From NCBI GenBank assembly GCA_032718475.1, contig JAUCBJ010005351.1:1-39079 (forward strand): a DNA stretch of 39,079 bases. Direction: 5' to 3'. The notes under the pieces were generated by a model, which worked only from the letters and a program-made list of their open reading frames with translations, did not search any database and was not told the origin of the DNA. Position numbers and translations under genes: made by a program. The stretch comes from Nemertoderma westbladi. Its lineage: Eukaryota > Xenacoelomorpha > Nemertodermatida > Nemertodermatidae. Positions 11,801 to 22,665 of this stretch are shown here, piece by piece; the stretch's first letter is position 1, and every line of letters begins with the position of its first letter.

Positions 11801-12125
11801 CCTAGAGGAGGTTCTAATTACCTAGAGGAGGTTCTACTTACCAAGAGGAGGTTCTACTTACCTAGAGGAGATTCTACTTACCTAAAGGAGGTTCTACTTA
11901 CCTAGAGGAGGTTTTACTTACCTAGAGGAGGTTCTACTTACCTAGAGGAGGTTCTACTTACCTAGAGGAGGTTCTACTTACCTAGAGGAGGTTCTACTTA
12001 CCAACATGATGTTCTACTTACCTAGAGGAGGTTCTACTTACCTAGAGGAGGTTCTACTTAACTGGAGGAGGTTCTACTTACCAAGAGGAGATTCTACTTA
12101 CCTAAAGGAGGTTATACTTACCTAG
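8834..12125. repeat. 20-bp tandem array, third block
   Basis: About 165 further units of the 20-bp repeat. Variant units recur at fixed long distances. The CTAAAG, GAGGAA and TTTTAC variants between 9041 and 9481 reappear 1,260 bp further on (10301-10741). The CTAATTA, CCAAGAG and GAGATT run at 10081-10180 reappears 1,720 bp on (11801-11900). This shows growth by duplication of kilobase blocks, not only of single units. The last few units (from about 12000) are degenerate, and the array ends against a LINE fragment. Confidence 0.97.
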
Positions 12126-12530
12126 GGACTATTAGGATCGGCATGCTGCATTGCAGCTGCATTTTTAAGAATGCTGTGCCGGCTTATCGACAAAATTGCA
12201 CCGCCACAACTCCCTATCACCCATGACATTTGCTAGATCATCCGCATCTTCAAGGCCAGTGTCCTTTAAGATGCGTCTCAAGAAAGTCATGGGCTGTCCA
12301 CCATGCTTATTCACTCCATGAGGCTGCCAAAGTACAAGATTATGCACTGGCTGGTCCTCACTGCGAAAGCAATGTCCTGCAAAGCAGAGGCGATTTTGTT
12401 CTAGTGTCAAGCTTGGGGGAACCAATGAGACACCTCCAATGTTATATAGTGTCTGTTTGGAGATGTGTGCATTGTACTTGACACAATGAACCCGGCGTAG
12501 CATTCTTGTGAATGTGCCGTCCAGCTACAT
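12126..12530 (-). pseudogene. RTE-like LINE, 3' end with reverse transcriptase C-terminal region
   Basis: Read on the minus strand, this gives LDGTFTRMLRRVH (just upstream of 12503), then RLCFAGHCFR, LVLWQPHGVNKHGG, MTFLRRILKDTGL and DDLANVMGDRELWR. This is the C-terminal region after the catalytic core in RTE-type non-LTR elements, where RR-R-AGH--R and W-P-G--RGG are usual. After the stop comes a short 3' tail ending GCATGCCGATC. The 5' part is missing, as in a 5'-truncated insertion. Related ends are at 15900, 28050 and 37150. Confidence 0.75.
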
Positions 12531-12813
12531 TCACATTCGTGTGCTGTTTATACAGTATGCAGTAAAATACACGTTCGTGGGGCCTTCGCGCAGCACGAGG
12601 CCCAGTTATGAGATACAAATTAAAATTGAGCGACTGTATCACAAAATCAGGTTTTGAGAAATTTACCCACACCACCAATCAATCAAAGAAAGGGGGACAG
12701 TACGTGTTCACCCCTTTTAATCCCCCCCCCCCCCCCCCCACCCTTCCCAACCACCAATACATAACCGCGACATCTACCACCCACGGAAGGGTAGCACGAA
12801 CTTATTTCCAATC

Positions 12814-13130
12814 GCACGTTCAATATGCAAAGCCAGGTGGTTTATAGGAATATAATAAACGCAGTACTCGTATTCATTATAAGCCTCGTTGCGTTCGTCC
12901 TGTTTTGTATTTAAATATATTTCTTAAACGCAGGCTAGGACGTTCTTTATAATAATAATAACTAGGGATGCGATCAATATGTGAAGCCAGGTGGTTTATA
13001 TAATAATTTAGTCAACGCAGTACTCGTCTTCATTATATGCCTCGTTGCGCTCGTCGCTTGTCCTGTTTTGTTATAAAATATTTTTCCTAAACGCAGACTG
13101 ACGATCTTTATACAGTTATAACTATGCGAA
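12814..13130 (+). repeat. Two diverged tandem copies of a ~150-bp unit
   Basis: The segment starting at about 12822 (GCAAAGCCAGGTGGTTTATA, then AACGCAGTACTCG, CATTATAAGCCTCGTTGCG and TAAACGCAG) is repeated from about 12977 (GTGAAGCCAGGTGGTTTATA and the same landmarks). The copies differ by scattered substitutions and small indels. No coding potential is seen. A C-run of about 18 bases lies upstream at 12722. Confidence 0.75.
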
Positions 13131-14128
13131 GTTTCGAAACTGTGCGAGTAACTGTTGATACATCTATGTGGATATGTGTGATATGTGGAGATGTGTGATA
13201 CAACGCCAACGCATCTTATGCCGATGTAGTAATATGGGTATTGAAATAATATTAAATTAATGTACACTCTTAAAGCTGCAGCGAAAAAATGTAGCTAATT
13301 TCCTAGGTTACATATAAAATAATAATATTATTTTTAAGAACATTAATTTTACTACTTTGCAAAAATTCAATTAAAAAATAACCAGACATATACATTGTGG
13401 AATAAACTATTTCAGAAGCCTACACAACAGCCATGCCATGGATAGTATTTATGTTATGATATCTGTCATTCACCTGAGATAGCAATACAACATTTATAGT
13501 GAATTTAAAGAATGCTGTCTGGGCTGGAATAGCAATACTGGTTGTCTATTACTATTCCTCTCTGGTTAGTCTTAGCAACAACTCCCAGCCAGCAGCAGAG
13601 ACTTGACCAATAATCATTCCCAGCAACTGGGAATGACACACACATCCCATCTATGTACCAGCATGTTGGCCAATAAATGAGCAGTATTTAATGAGAATAA
13701 ATTTTTTTTGCCGTTTTAATTACTTTAGATCAATTAAAGACACAATTATTAAAGCAAATCACTTGAACTAATTAAAAACTATAATAGAATGGCGTATGGG
13801 GATTACATCTGTATAATTTTTAATTATAATTATTTAAATCTTATACTGTAAAACAATTAATTTCCTTTAAAAGGCAGGTTGAAAATGGTGTTTTTACCGT
13901 AATAACTTAATTAACTAATTAACTGCTATTATCTTAGCTTCTCGAAGGCCACACTGAAATTCTACTTGGAAAATTTCTAAACTTTTGCCAAACAACATGT
14001 GTACCAAGTTTGGATAGATTTCATCAAAGATTGGCCGAGTTATTAACGTTTAAAATTGAACACGACAGAACGACAGGTTGATTAATGGTACCACTACGCT
14101 AAGGCTCACTCACTTCGTGGCTCGCCCC
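13131..14128. other. AT-rich intergenic stretch, nothing recognised
   Basis: No open frame with recognisable protein sequence, no tandem repeat and no RNA gene was seen on either strand. The tail end (13880-14120) reads like transposon-derived sequence, but I could not match it to another part of the window. Confidence 0.6.
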
Positions 14129-15895
14129 ACAGTATATCCATAGTAAAGTTGGTTTATCTTTATTTATTTATCAGTGAAAAGAGTCTATTATTGAAGAAAG
14201 TAAAATAACGTTATTTCTGCAACAATTAATTAAATAAGATAATTTAAAAAATACAGTAGTTGCACAGACTCGGTCGTCCTTACCTTATGTTAGAGGCAAT
14301 GAATGCGGAAGTGAAAAAAAAAACAAGGAGAGCTCCTTGTAACAAGTACGGAAAATATAAAAGAAAGTCACACATCTCATTTCCAGTATAGACCCCACAG
14401 AACTATACTGCTTACAGGCAAATAGATAACTGGTACTCATTTAACGACCATTTAATTAACAAAGTAAATATGCGCGCGCCCTGGTTTGGTTAGTCCCTTT
14501 TAAGCATTTGTACCAAAACGAAAAATATCCTGACCCTCCTGCAAGGGAAGAACCCCACGACCTCTGGAGCGATATTAATTCAAGGAAATGGTTTAAATGC
14601 TACGCAAGGCTTGAAAAAATTGAATACGCGTGTTTGTATTAGAACACGATCCTTAAAAATACAAAGTATGCTGTCATGTTGTTCGAGTCAGGTGATGTAG
14701 GCTATATCAGGAAGAGCTCCTATATCTGAAGCTGCATCAATCCATTAGATTGGAGTTTTTGATAGCAAGACAAGAGAGGGAGGTGGTGGGGGGGGGGGGG
14801 GGGGTTGGTACTGGTTCAGTATGCGTACACCAAATTTTTTATACTAATTAGTTTTTGATATTTCCTTGTTTTGAAATGTTCTAGAACATGTTAGCTATTT
14901 GTTTATAAAAAAAATAATGTTCTAGAACAAATATTTTTATTCTGGAACATCTTTTTCGAAAAAAGGTATTACGATGACCTTAGTTCTATATCACTTATAA
15001 AAGAAATAGAAAAAACTAGCTATTATAAAAAAATTGAAAATGTTTTCTATAACAAAAAAAATGTATTCTAGAACAAAAATATGTATCAAAATTGATAGCT
15101 AACATGTATTCTATAACATTTATAAAAAATTAGCAAAACTAGCTATAGTATAAAAAATCAATGTCATGGAAATTACTTTGAAACTTACTTCAACATTCCT
15201 CTTTTTGTTGACAAAAAATTAAAATTGGTTGAATAGTAAGAATGTTCATCCTTGCGAGAAAGGTTGGCCTCCTCTGAGAGGTTAACAGCCAAAAGGGAAC
15301 CAATTGAAACAATTTGTAGAATAGTGATGCATAACATTCTGGAACATTTTGTTTATCTCATAGGTAGTTTGGCAACAATGCAATACCTACAGTACATGAT
15401 AATACGAGTATATGCATATTCCTATTTAAGCGAAATGTTCTAGAACATTGTGTATTCATTAAATAGAATAAATGGCCTGCAGCGGAAGCAAATACATGCA
15501 AGTGTCGAATGCTCATATCTCAGCTATTTCCCAACCAAATTCAAATGTTTTTACATATTTGGAATCCTTTCACGGCCAGCTTTCCATTGCTACCAGCATA
15601 TACAGTATTACAGTACTACTGTATAAGGTTGAAGAATAACTACGGTGTAACTGGTACTGTACAATATCGACGGAGACACTAACCCTTTTAAAACGCTTGA
15701 AGCTAAAGATTAAAAGCAAAAATAACAATTATGGCTCACCCGGTAAGGAGGAGGGAGGTGAAACTAACTGTTTCAAATTTTATGTGATCTCATAAAAATT
15801 TGTAGAAACATTTTTTTTCTTTGGGGGGGGGGGGGGGGGCAGTTACAGTACCTGAATAACGACACTATATTCCAGGGCATGGTGTAATGTTTTTC
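14129..15895. repeat. 1,767-bp direct repeat, copy A
   Basis: It starts ACAGTATATCCATAGTAAAG and ends GGTGTAATGTTTTTC. The same sequence recurs at 16220-17986 with equal length. Inside are a G-run at about 14790, repeated TTCTAGAACA/TTCTATAACA palindromes (14878-15115) and a second G-run at about 15824. The right 470 bp belong to a dispersed family also seen at 35037-35940 and, diverged, near 23725. No convincing coding frame is present; the 63-codon frames are incidental. Confidence 0.9.
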
Positions 15896-16219
15896 TACTA
15901 CTACTACTAGTATCGGCATGCTGCATTGCAGCTGCATTTTTAAGAATGCTGTGCCGGCTTGTCGACAAAATTGCGCCGCCACAACTCCCTATCACCCATG
16001 ACATTTGCTAGATCATCCGCATCTTCAAGGCCAGTGTCCTTTAAGATGCGTCTCAAGAAAGTCATGGGCTGTCCACCATGCTTATTCACTCCATGAGGCT
16101 GCCAAAGTACAAGATTATGCACTGGCTGGTCCTCACGGCGAAAGCAATGTCCTGCAAAGCGGAGGCGATTTTGTTCTAGTGTAAAGCTTGTCAACTGTTT
16201 ATACAGTATGCAGTAAAAT
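15896..16219 (-). pseudogene. RTE-like LINE 3' end between the two 1.77-kb repeats
   Basis: On the minus strand this encodes RLRFAGHCFRREDQPVHNLV, WQPHGVNKHGGQPMTFLRR and DDLANVMGDRELWRRNFVD, the same C-terminal piece as at 12126-12530. It carries an (AGT)n tail, seen as CTACTACTACTAG at 15895-15907. Its inner end meets the motif CTGTTTATACAGTATGCAG (16195-16213), which also follows the 12.5 kb copy, so the two loci share more than the LINE itself. It is truncated and cannot encode a working enzyme. Confidence 0.72.
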
Positions 16220-17986
16220 ACAGTATATCCATAGTAAAGTTGGTTTATCTTTATTAATTTATCAGTGAAAAAGAGTCTAAGTATAGAAGAAAATAAAATA
16301 ACGTTATTTCTGCAACAATTTATTAAATAGATAATGAAAAAAATATACAGTAGTTGCACAGATTCGGTCGTCCTTACCTTATGTTAGAGGCAATGAGTGC
16401 GGAAACGAAAAAAAACAAGGAGAGCTCCTTGTAACAAGTACGGAAAATATAAAAGAAAGTCACACATCTCATTTCCAGTATAGACCCCACAGAACTATAC
16501 TGCTTACAGGCAAATAGATAACTGGTACTCATTTAACGACCATTTAATTAACAAAGCAAATATGCGCGCGCCCTGGTTTTCTTAGTCCCTTTAAAGCATT
16601 TGTGCCAAAACGAAAACTATCCTGGCCCGCCTGCAGGGGTAGAACCCCACGACCTCTGGAGCGATATTAATTCAAGGAAATGGTTTAAATGCTACGCAAG
16701 GCTTGAAAAAATTGAATACGCGTGTTTGTATTAGAACACGATCCTTAAAAATACAAAGTATGCTGTCATGTTGTTCGAGTCAGGTGATGTAGGCTATATC
16801 AGGAAGAGCTCCTATATCTGAAGCTGCATCAATCCATTAGATTGGAGTTTTTGATAGCAAGACATGAGAGGGAGGTGGTGGGGGGGGGGGGGGGTGGTAC
16901 TGGTTCAGTATGTGTACACCCTCACCAAATTTTTTTATACTAATTAGTTTTTGATATTTCCTTGTTTTTAAATGTTCTAGAACATGTTAGCTATTTGTTT
17001 ATAAAAAATAATGTTCTAGAACAAATATTTTTATTCTGGAACATCTTTTTCGAAAAAAAGGTATTACGATGGCCTTAGTTCTATATCATTTATAAAAGAA
17101 GTTGAAAAAACTAGCTATTATAAAAAAAATTGATAATGTGTTCTATAACAAAAAAAATGTGTTCTAGAACAAAGATATGTATCAAAATTGATAGCTAACA
17201 TGTATTCTATAACATTTATAAAACTATAGTATAAAAAATCAATGTCATGGAAATTACTTTGAAACTTACTTCAACATTCCTCTTTTTGTTGACAAAAAAA
17301 TTAAAATTGGTTGAATAGTCAGAATGTTCATCCTTGCGAGAAAGGTTGGCCTCCTCTGAGAGGTTAACAGCCAAAAGGGAACCAATTAAAACAATTTATA
17401 GAATAGTGATGCATAACATTCTGGAACATTTTGTTTATCTCATAGGTAGTTTGGCAACAATGCAATACCTACAGTGCATGATAATACGAGTATATGCATA
17501 TTCCTATTTAAGCAAAATGTTGTAGAACATTGTGTATTCATTAAATAGAATAAATGGCCTGCAGCGGAAGCAAATACATGCAAGTGTCGAATGCTCATAT
17601 CTCAGCTATTTCCCAACCAAATTCAAATGTTTTTACATATTTGGAATCCTTTCACGGCCAGCTTTCCATTGCTACCAGCATATACAGTATTACAGTACTA
17701 CTGTATAAGGTTGAAGAATAACTACGGTGTAACTGGTACTGTACAATATCGACGGAGACACTAACCCTTTTAAAACGCTTGAAGCTAAAGATTAAAAGCA
17801 AAAATAACAATTATGGCTCACCCGGTAAGGAGGAGGGAGGTGAAACTAACTCTGTTTCAAATTTTATGTGATCTCATAAATTTGTATCATAAAATTGTAG
17901 AAACTTTTTTTTTGGGGGGGGGGGGGGGGGCAGTTACAGTACCTGAATAACGACACTATATTCCAGGGCATGGTGTAATGTTTTTC
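16220..17986. repeat. 1,767-bp direct repeat, copy B
   Basis: This is a near-identical second copy of 14129-15895. Differences seen by eye are homopolymer lengths, scattered substitutions and a few short indels, and the total length is the same. The copy ends cleanly at GGTGTAATGTTTTTC, after which the sequence diverges from copy A. I did not compute an identity value. Confidence 0.9.
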
Positions 17987-18776
17987 AACATTATATAAAT
18001 TCATTTAAATCACATAATATATTGTTGCTTAGTTACGAAAATCAGTTTACAAGGGTACAGAATCACTGAAAGTTATCCCACAACACAACTCGCAACCAAC
18101 CAGGAAAACGTTTGAAAAAAAATCTCTTACTAAGATCTACTAAGAACCAAGAAGATTATGAGTTTACCGCGGTAATCGAGGATCTTAATTTAAAAGAACC
18201 AAGTTTTACTTTAGTTAGTCCGTTGCGTTCGACCTTCCAGAATGCGTCCAGAGAAACCTGAGATACGGGGTGGGAGGTAACGAATACGTTGAATGAGTGA
18301 TGAATCGGTCGCCAGCCTCCCGTGTTTGGTGTTTAGCGACGCCCGAGTGAACATGATGGAACCGCACTGCTGCACAACAGGCGAGCAATGTAAACCAGAA
18401 CGAATGGCGGGATATTGAGGGATTCTCGGCGAATAATAATTCATTCATCGTGGAGTATGACCCTTACTTAAATTAAAAATTCCCATATTACGAATAAAAT
18501 GAGATACTCGATGTCATATTTAACAGTTTAAAATTCCACTTTTTCTGACGTTCATATTCTAAAACGCCCCGCACTTTAATCGTATAAAGTGTTGGATTAT
18601 ATAGCTCTTCACGTAAATAGTTAATTTTTAGACTCCGGTGTAAATTGTTAGTTGTATATTTCTATGAAAACATATAAATACATCTAAAATTTCCGCAAGG
18701 ATAACTATAAATTGAAGGTCACCGACCCGGATTAAACACTGCACAATATACCAGTTGTAGGCCTACTATTTTTACC
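17987..18776. other. Intergenic stretch, nothing firm
   Basis: Between 18211 and 18448 two minus-strand frames are open for 77 codons each and the base composition is richer in G+C, but neither translation resembles a family I know. Overlapping open frames suggest chance. The rest is AT-rich without repeats. Confidence 0.5.
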
Positions 18777-20180
18777 CTAGTAATCATTTGTATTCTTGTA
18801 ACTTTTCAGCGCATTTAGCCACTCCTGTTGCGTTGCGAAATTTTCGAACCAAATACACGTGTGTTTCCGACGCCCTAGATATAGAACCGGTAGAAAGGAC
18901 TTCCGACGGATTCTGATCCCGTACCGCTCTCCCCTCCATCTCAATCCTCCTGCTGATTTAAAACAATATTTGTCCAGGTTGAATATTTTATGTTTGTTTT
19001 TGTTTTCCGGGTCAATTATGTATGGCATCCTTAGCAACCGAAGTTGTGGACTCGTTTGTATGACGACTGGTGAAGCCCGCAACGGATTCGGACTCACATG
19101 CAGATCCAATTCCGCCCAATACATTTTTTCGTCTCTCTTATTGTGGTGTCTATAAATTACACCTTCCTTAGTAAAAGTCTGCAATTATAAAACTCTTATT
19201 AATTGTTAAGGTTAATTGTAATTCAAAATTATTTCTTATACTTATATCAAATTTTCCGTTTTAGAAAAATTGTCGGGGGTTTCACTCAATAAACTTTTTA
19301 CACCTTCATTGTTATTGACCTCCGACCAAAAGTTAACTAAGAAGTACAAGAGAGCAATGACAATAAGATGCAACTAGAACCTATCGAATTTATGTTTGAT
19401 GAGTTTAACAACGTCGACAACCAGAGACTACTCACTAACTGTGTGACAAAAGTGAAAGGAGTATAGCAGGTTATTATAGTGATACTGTATGTTATTCTAA
19501 CAAAAACAACAAACGAGAATCAATGACAAACATATTGCGGTTTGATTGGCACCCTTAATCAAATGTACAGTTAGTTTGCGTCGATCCTCCAACATTATGG
19601 AGATAGTTGAATTATGAGTACAGTATAACTTACTCACCCTGGGTCTTTCTTCCTCCGGTCTGTACCTATTTTTATTATCCTTGATAAACTGAAACAATAT
19701 ATCGACATCTTCTGAGTCTACTGCATGTATGAAGATTCTTTGTCTCGGGTATTGAATATCGCCCAAAATGATAGTGATCCCCGCTCCTCCATCTGAACTA
19801 CTGGCGTCATCATCAACAGAAACAGATGATGCGCAGGAAAACTGAAATTTAAACTGATTTGTCCGGTATATAATCATTTCGGTTTTATACCATTGAGCCA
19901 GCCAATGAGAAAATGTATTTCTGTCTAATCTATACATTTTATAGGCGTTAAAAGGTCCGCTTTTTTCACTTGTGTATAGATTTTTAGGGTCAATATATTT
20001 CAACCTGTCAGTGCCGTAATTCCGAAGTGCAATGTTGTTCATATTTTTCAAATCGTTAAATATATCGTAGTCGATTATGAAAAAGTAGGTGCTTTTTAGC
20101 TTCCTGATGAGATTATTTGCCTTACCGCCCACTGTCCACCCTTTGTTCCACATACCTGTTAAATTTGAGTGCCAATTCAT
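18777..20180 (-). CDS. Two-exon gene, PH-like domain protein (hypothetical)
   Basis: Exon 1 is 20180-19638 (ATG start, 181 codons) and ends AGG|GTGAGT. Exon 2 is 19178-18777, after the acceptor ATAATTGCAG, and ends in TAG. Both borders are phase 0, so the join gives 314 residues with a 459-bp intron. Residues about 184-308 read like a PH domain: KEGVIYRHH and MYWAELDL as first strands, PVLYL as a late strand, then ENFATQQEWLNALKSY as the C-terminal helix with its usual Trp (residue 301). The end of exon 1 (RIFIHAVDSEDVDILFQFI) may be the tail of another such fold. There is an acidic-serine stretch (VDDDASSSDGG) before it. No orthologue is recognised. The true 5' end may lie further upstream, and an internal Met at residue 10 follows a possible acceptor (TTTAACAG). 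Confidence 0.6.
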
Positions 20181-20930
20181 CCAAAGATGAAGTTAGACCT
20201 ATCACATCTGACAACATTTATAGGCATTACTTCGTCGCGTCCATACCCATGTTGAAAATGGATAATATTAAACTAGAACCAAAAGTTTAATAAATGAAAA
20301 ATGTACTCTATTTAATCCTAATTTATTTTCAAGTTTAGGACTTACGTTGGGTAAAAAAAAGCAATATGAGCGAATCATGTTGGAGTGGTAAATAAGTGTA
20401 TTGGATATCGAGACCAAAAAGAGAAAATAGTGAGTACCGGAATATCATTAAATGACGATTTCATGGAATTGTATTTTTTCTAATTCACGTTAGAAAGCCT
20501 CTTCTATACTTGGAGGAGAAAGCTCATGTATTACTTATATTTTTTTGTTTGGATTGTTGTGCAGAAGACAATCATTATTTTTTTATTTAGAATCGCTGCA
20601 TTTGTCTCTCCCTGTAACGAACGCCCTTGAATCTGTTATCACATGCAACGCAATAACCAAATGAACAAGGGCTATAATATTGATATCCAAAAGATAATTA
20701 AGTGGTAGTCTTACCTAAACCAGTAAACCAGCTGGTTCTTAATTACTCAAATACTTAGAAAATTACTTGCTGCTACAGTATGATAATTACAGTAGGCCTA
20801 TGTAGACGAACGGCCGAATGATAATCAAATTAAGAACGGAAATAACACAAACAACGTGAAATTATCATTGTGTATATTTAGGTATTTCAAATTTTCAAAT
20901 GTGGTGTCGACATGACGAAGTAGGCTAACG
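20181..20930. other. AT-rich stretch upstream of the PH-like gene
   Basis: It holds the presumed 5' flank or intron of the minus-strand gene. A donor-like CCCAAC|GTAAGT occurs on the minus strand near 20350, but the exon it would close is not convincing. No repeats or RNA genes were seen. Confidence 0.4.
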
Positions 20931-21240
20931 TCAATGAGAAAGGTGTACCTTCATGAGAAAGGCGACGTTCACCAGAAAGGTTTCCTTCACCAGAAATACG
21001 ACGCTCACCAGAAAGGCGACGTTCACCAGAAAGGCTACTTTCACCAGAAAGGCTACGTTCACCAGAAAGGCGGCCTTCACCAGAAAGACGGCGTTCATCA
21101 GATAGGATACTGGTACCTTCACCAGAAAGGCTTCTTTCACCAGAAAGGCTACGTTCACCAGAAAGGCTACATTCACCAGAATGGTGACTTTCACCAGAAT
21201 TCCGACGATCACCAGAAAACCTATCTTTACAGGAAACAGT
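20931..21240. repeat. 15-bp minisatellite (TTCACCAGAAAGGCT)n
   Basis: About 20 units of a 15-bp repeat, TTCACCAGAAAGGCT and its variants. Because 15 is a multiple of three and the unit has few stops, long frames are open on both strands. On the minus strand an ATG at 21273, in a good context (AACATGG), opens 128 codons: MADSFNAHRRYTVSC, then repeats of SGER(S/R)L. This could be a repeat-bearing first exon. A donor AAG|GTACAC near 20951 is in phase (phase 1) with the TTTAACAG acceptor of the PH-like gene, though phases agree by chance one time in three. I treat it as a repeat first. Confidence 0.8.
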
Positions 21241-21664
21241 GTATCGACGATGTGCGTTGAATGAATCTGCCATGTTTTGTTTATATTCTGTACCGGTACT
21301 GAGTTTTTGCACTACTGTACAGTTACAGTAGGAGCCTACATACTGTACCGTGTACCGGTATAATATCAAGGCGTTCTCAACAATATGCCAAAGCTGCCGA
21401 AATTTACCAGCTAATTTAAGTGTCAAAATTAAAAATTACATTGCAAATACAGTACTGTGGAATTTCACGTAAGTTTTAATATGAAACATCTCGTGAAGGT
21501 TTTCGTTACACAAACAAAAAATGTTATAGGCCTAATTGATAAATAAAGTTTGTATCTAGTAAATCTTAAAAATGGTTTCTAGAAAGAAAATTCAATTTAA
21601 CTACAAATTTACAAAGGATAACTTGCTTTTTAATAGTTAATTTTAACGGTTATTTATTTGCATT

Positions 21665-22665
21665 ATGGCATTCGTTCCTCTCTTGATTAATCTCAGACAA
21701 GAAAGAAAGTTAGAAAAAATCGAATTAAAATAAATCCACTGAATTACTATAATAACGCTACCGTTTTACAAAGCCAACATTTGCCTACATTCGCGACCTC
21801 GTCAAACACGATCTAAAACGTCAAACTAACCGCAACAAAGCTTTGAGTGTTGAGTTACAGCTACTGTAGCAGTTACTCTGAGGTTTTACGCATCGGGTTC
21901 CTTCCAGAATGTGGTTGGTGACACATTTCCAATATCAAAGTCTTGTATTAGCAGGACAATTTTTCGAGTAACGAACGCTTTCCTGAAACGTTTAAATAAA
22001 TTCATATGTTTGCCAACCGGCGAAGCTAATTTGCGGAGGACTTCTTTGCGGTTGCTGGTGTCCCTGGCGTAGTTGGCGCGATCGATTGTTCTCATGTGAA
22101 GATAATAGCACCGCCTGGGGACCGGAGTGTCTACTACGTCAACCGCAAAGGTTACTATACAGTAGTGTAAATTTTCAAGCCATCTGCGATGCAAATTGCA
22201 TATTTCTGAACATTGTTGCCGATTGGCCTGACGTGTTTTAAAGAATAGTAAAGTTGGAATTGATTTCGCAACCGGCAAACGTAAAGGAATTCTGTTGGGA
22301 GACTGCGGGTATCCTTGTCAGCGTTGGCTACTCACCCCACTCCAGAGCCAGAGATAGAAGCGAGGGCGGAAAGGCGTTATAATACAGCCCATAAGAAAAC
22401 CAGGAATGTGGCAGAACGCAATTTGGTATCCTTAAACGTCGGTTTCACTGCCTCCATCATGGTGAGATGAGAATGCGACCCAAGAGAGTATGTCGCATTA
22501 TTGTAGCATGCGCGATACTACATAACATTGCTATGATGCGGGAGACCCACTCCCACCAGATACGGAGGGCTATGAAAATCACCAGGTCAACGAAAACTAC
22601 TGTATGACGGTGCGCAAGATGGCCAGCTCTTCCGTTCTAATTTCATATCGGTGTATTTTACATAA
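21665..22665 (+). pseudogene. Broken HARBI1-type (PIF/Harbinger) transposase, full length
   Basis: Reading across all three forward frames restores the order of a HARBI1-like protein: MAFVPLLINLRQERK (ATG 21665), [148 protein letters not shown], and GQLFRSNFISVYF before a stop at 22663. The three catalytic acids of the family are in place: D in AIDC, D in LLGDCGYP, E in VAERN. At least seven stops or frameshifts break it, for example near 21727, 21875, 22045, 22150, 22230, 22335 and 22465. It is therefore a dead copy of about the normal length (1,001 bp). The family excises and inserts with 3-bp target duplications; no matching left end was found. A minus-strand 130-codon frame (21886-22278) is only its shadow. 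Confidence 0.88.

Noticed and set aside
14129-17986. LTR retrotransposon
   Set aside because: The equal-length direct repeats invite this, but they lack TG...CA ends, a primer-binding site and any gag or pol between them.
18211-18448. Two overlapping 77-codon minus-strand frames
   Set aside because: Both are open because of local base composition; no family resemblance and no splice context.
18952-19093. A second intron in the PH-like gene (CAT|GTGAGT to AAATCAGCAG)
   Set aside because: Both sites look good, but splicing them out puts a stop (TGA) within three codons, whereas reading through keeps a complete PH-like fold.
19366-19466. Short plus-strand frame (EFMFDEFNNVDNQRLLTN)
   Set aside because: It looks protein-like but is only about 40 codons, lies in the intron of the minus-strand gene, and has no splice signals or homology that I can support.
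20934-21260. 108-codon plus-strand frame of HQKGxV repeats
   Set aside because: It is produced by the 15-bp minisatellite; the minus-strand reading with a good ATG context is at least as plausible and neither is proved.
21886-22278. 130-codon minus-strand frame
   Set aside because: It is the opposite-strand shadow of the broken Harbinger transposase, whose protein motifs are clear on the plus strand.
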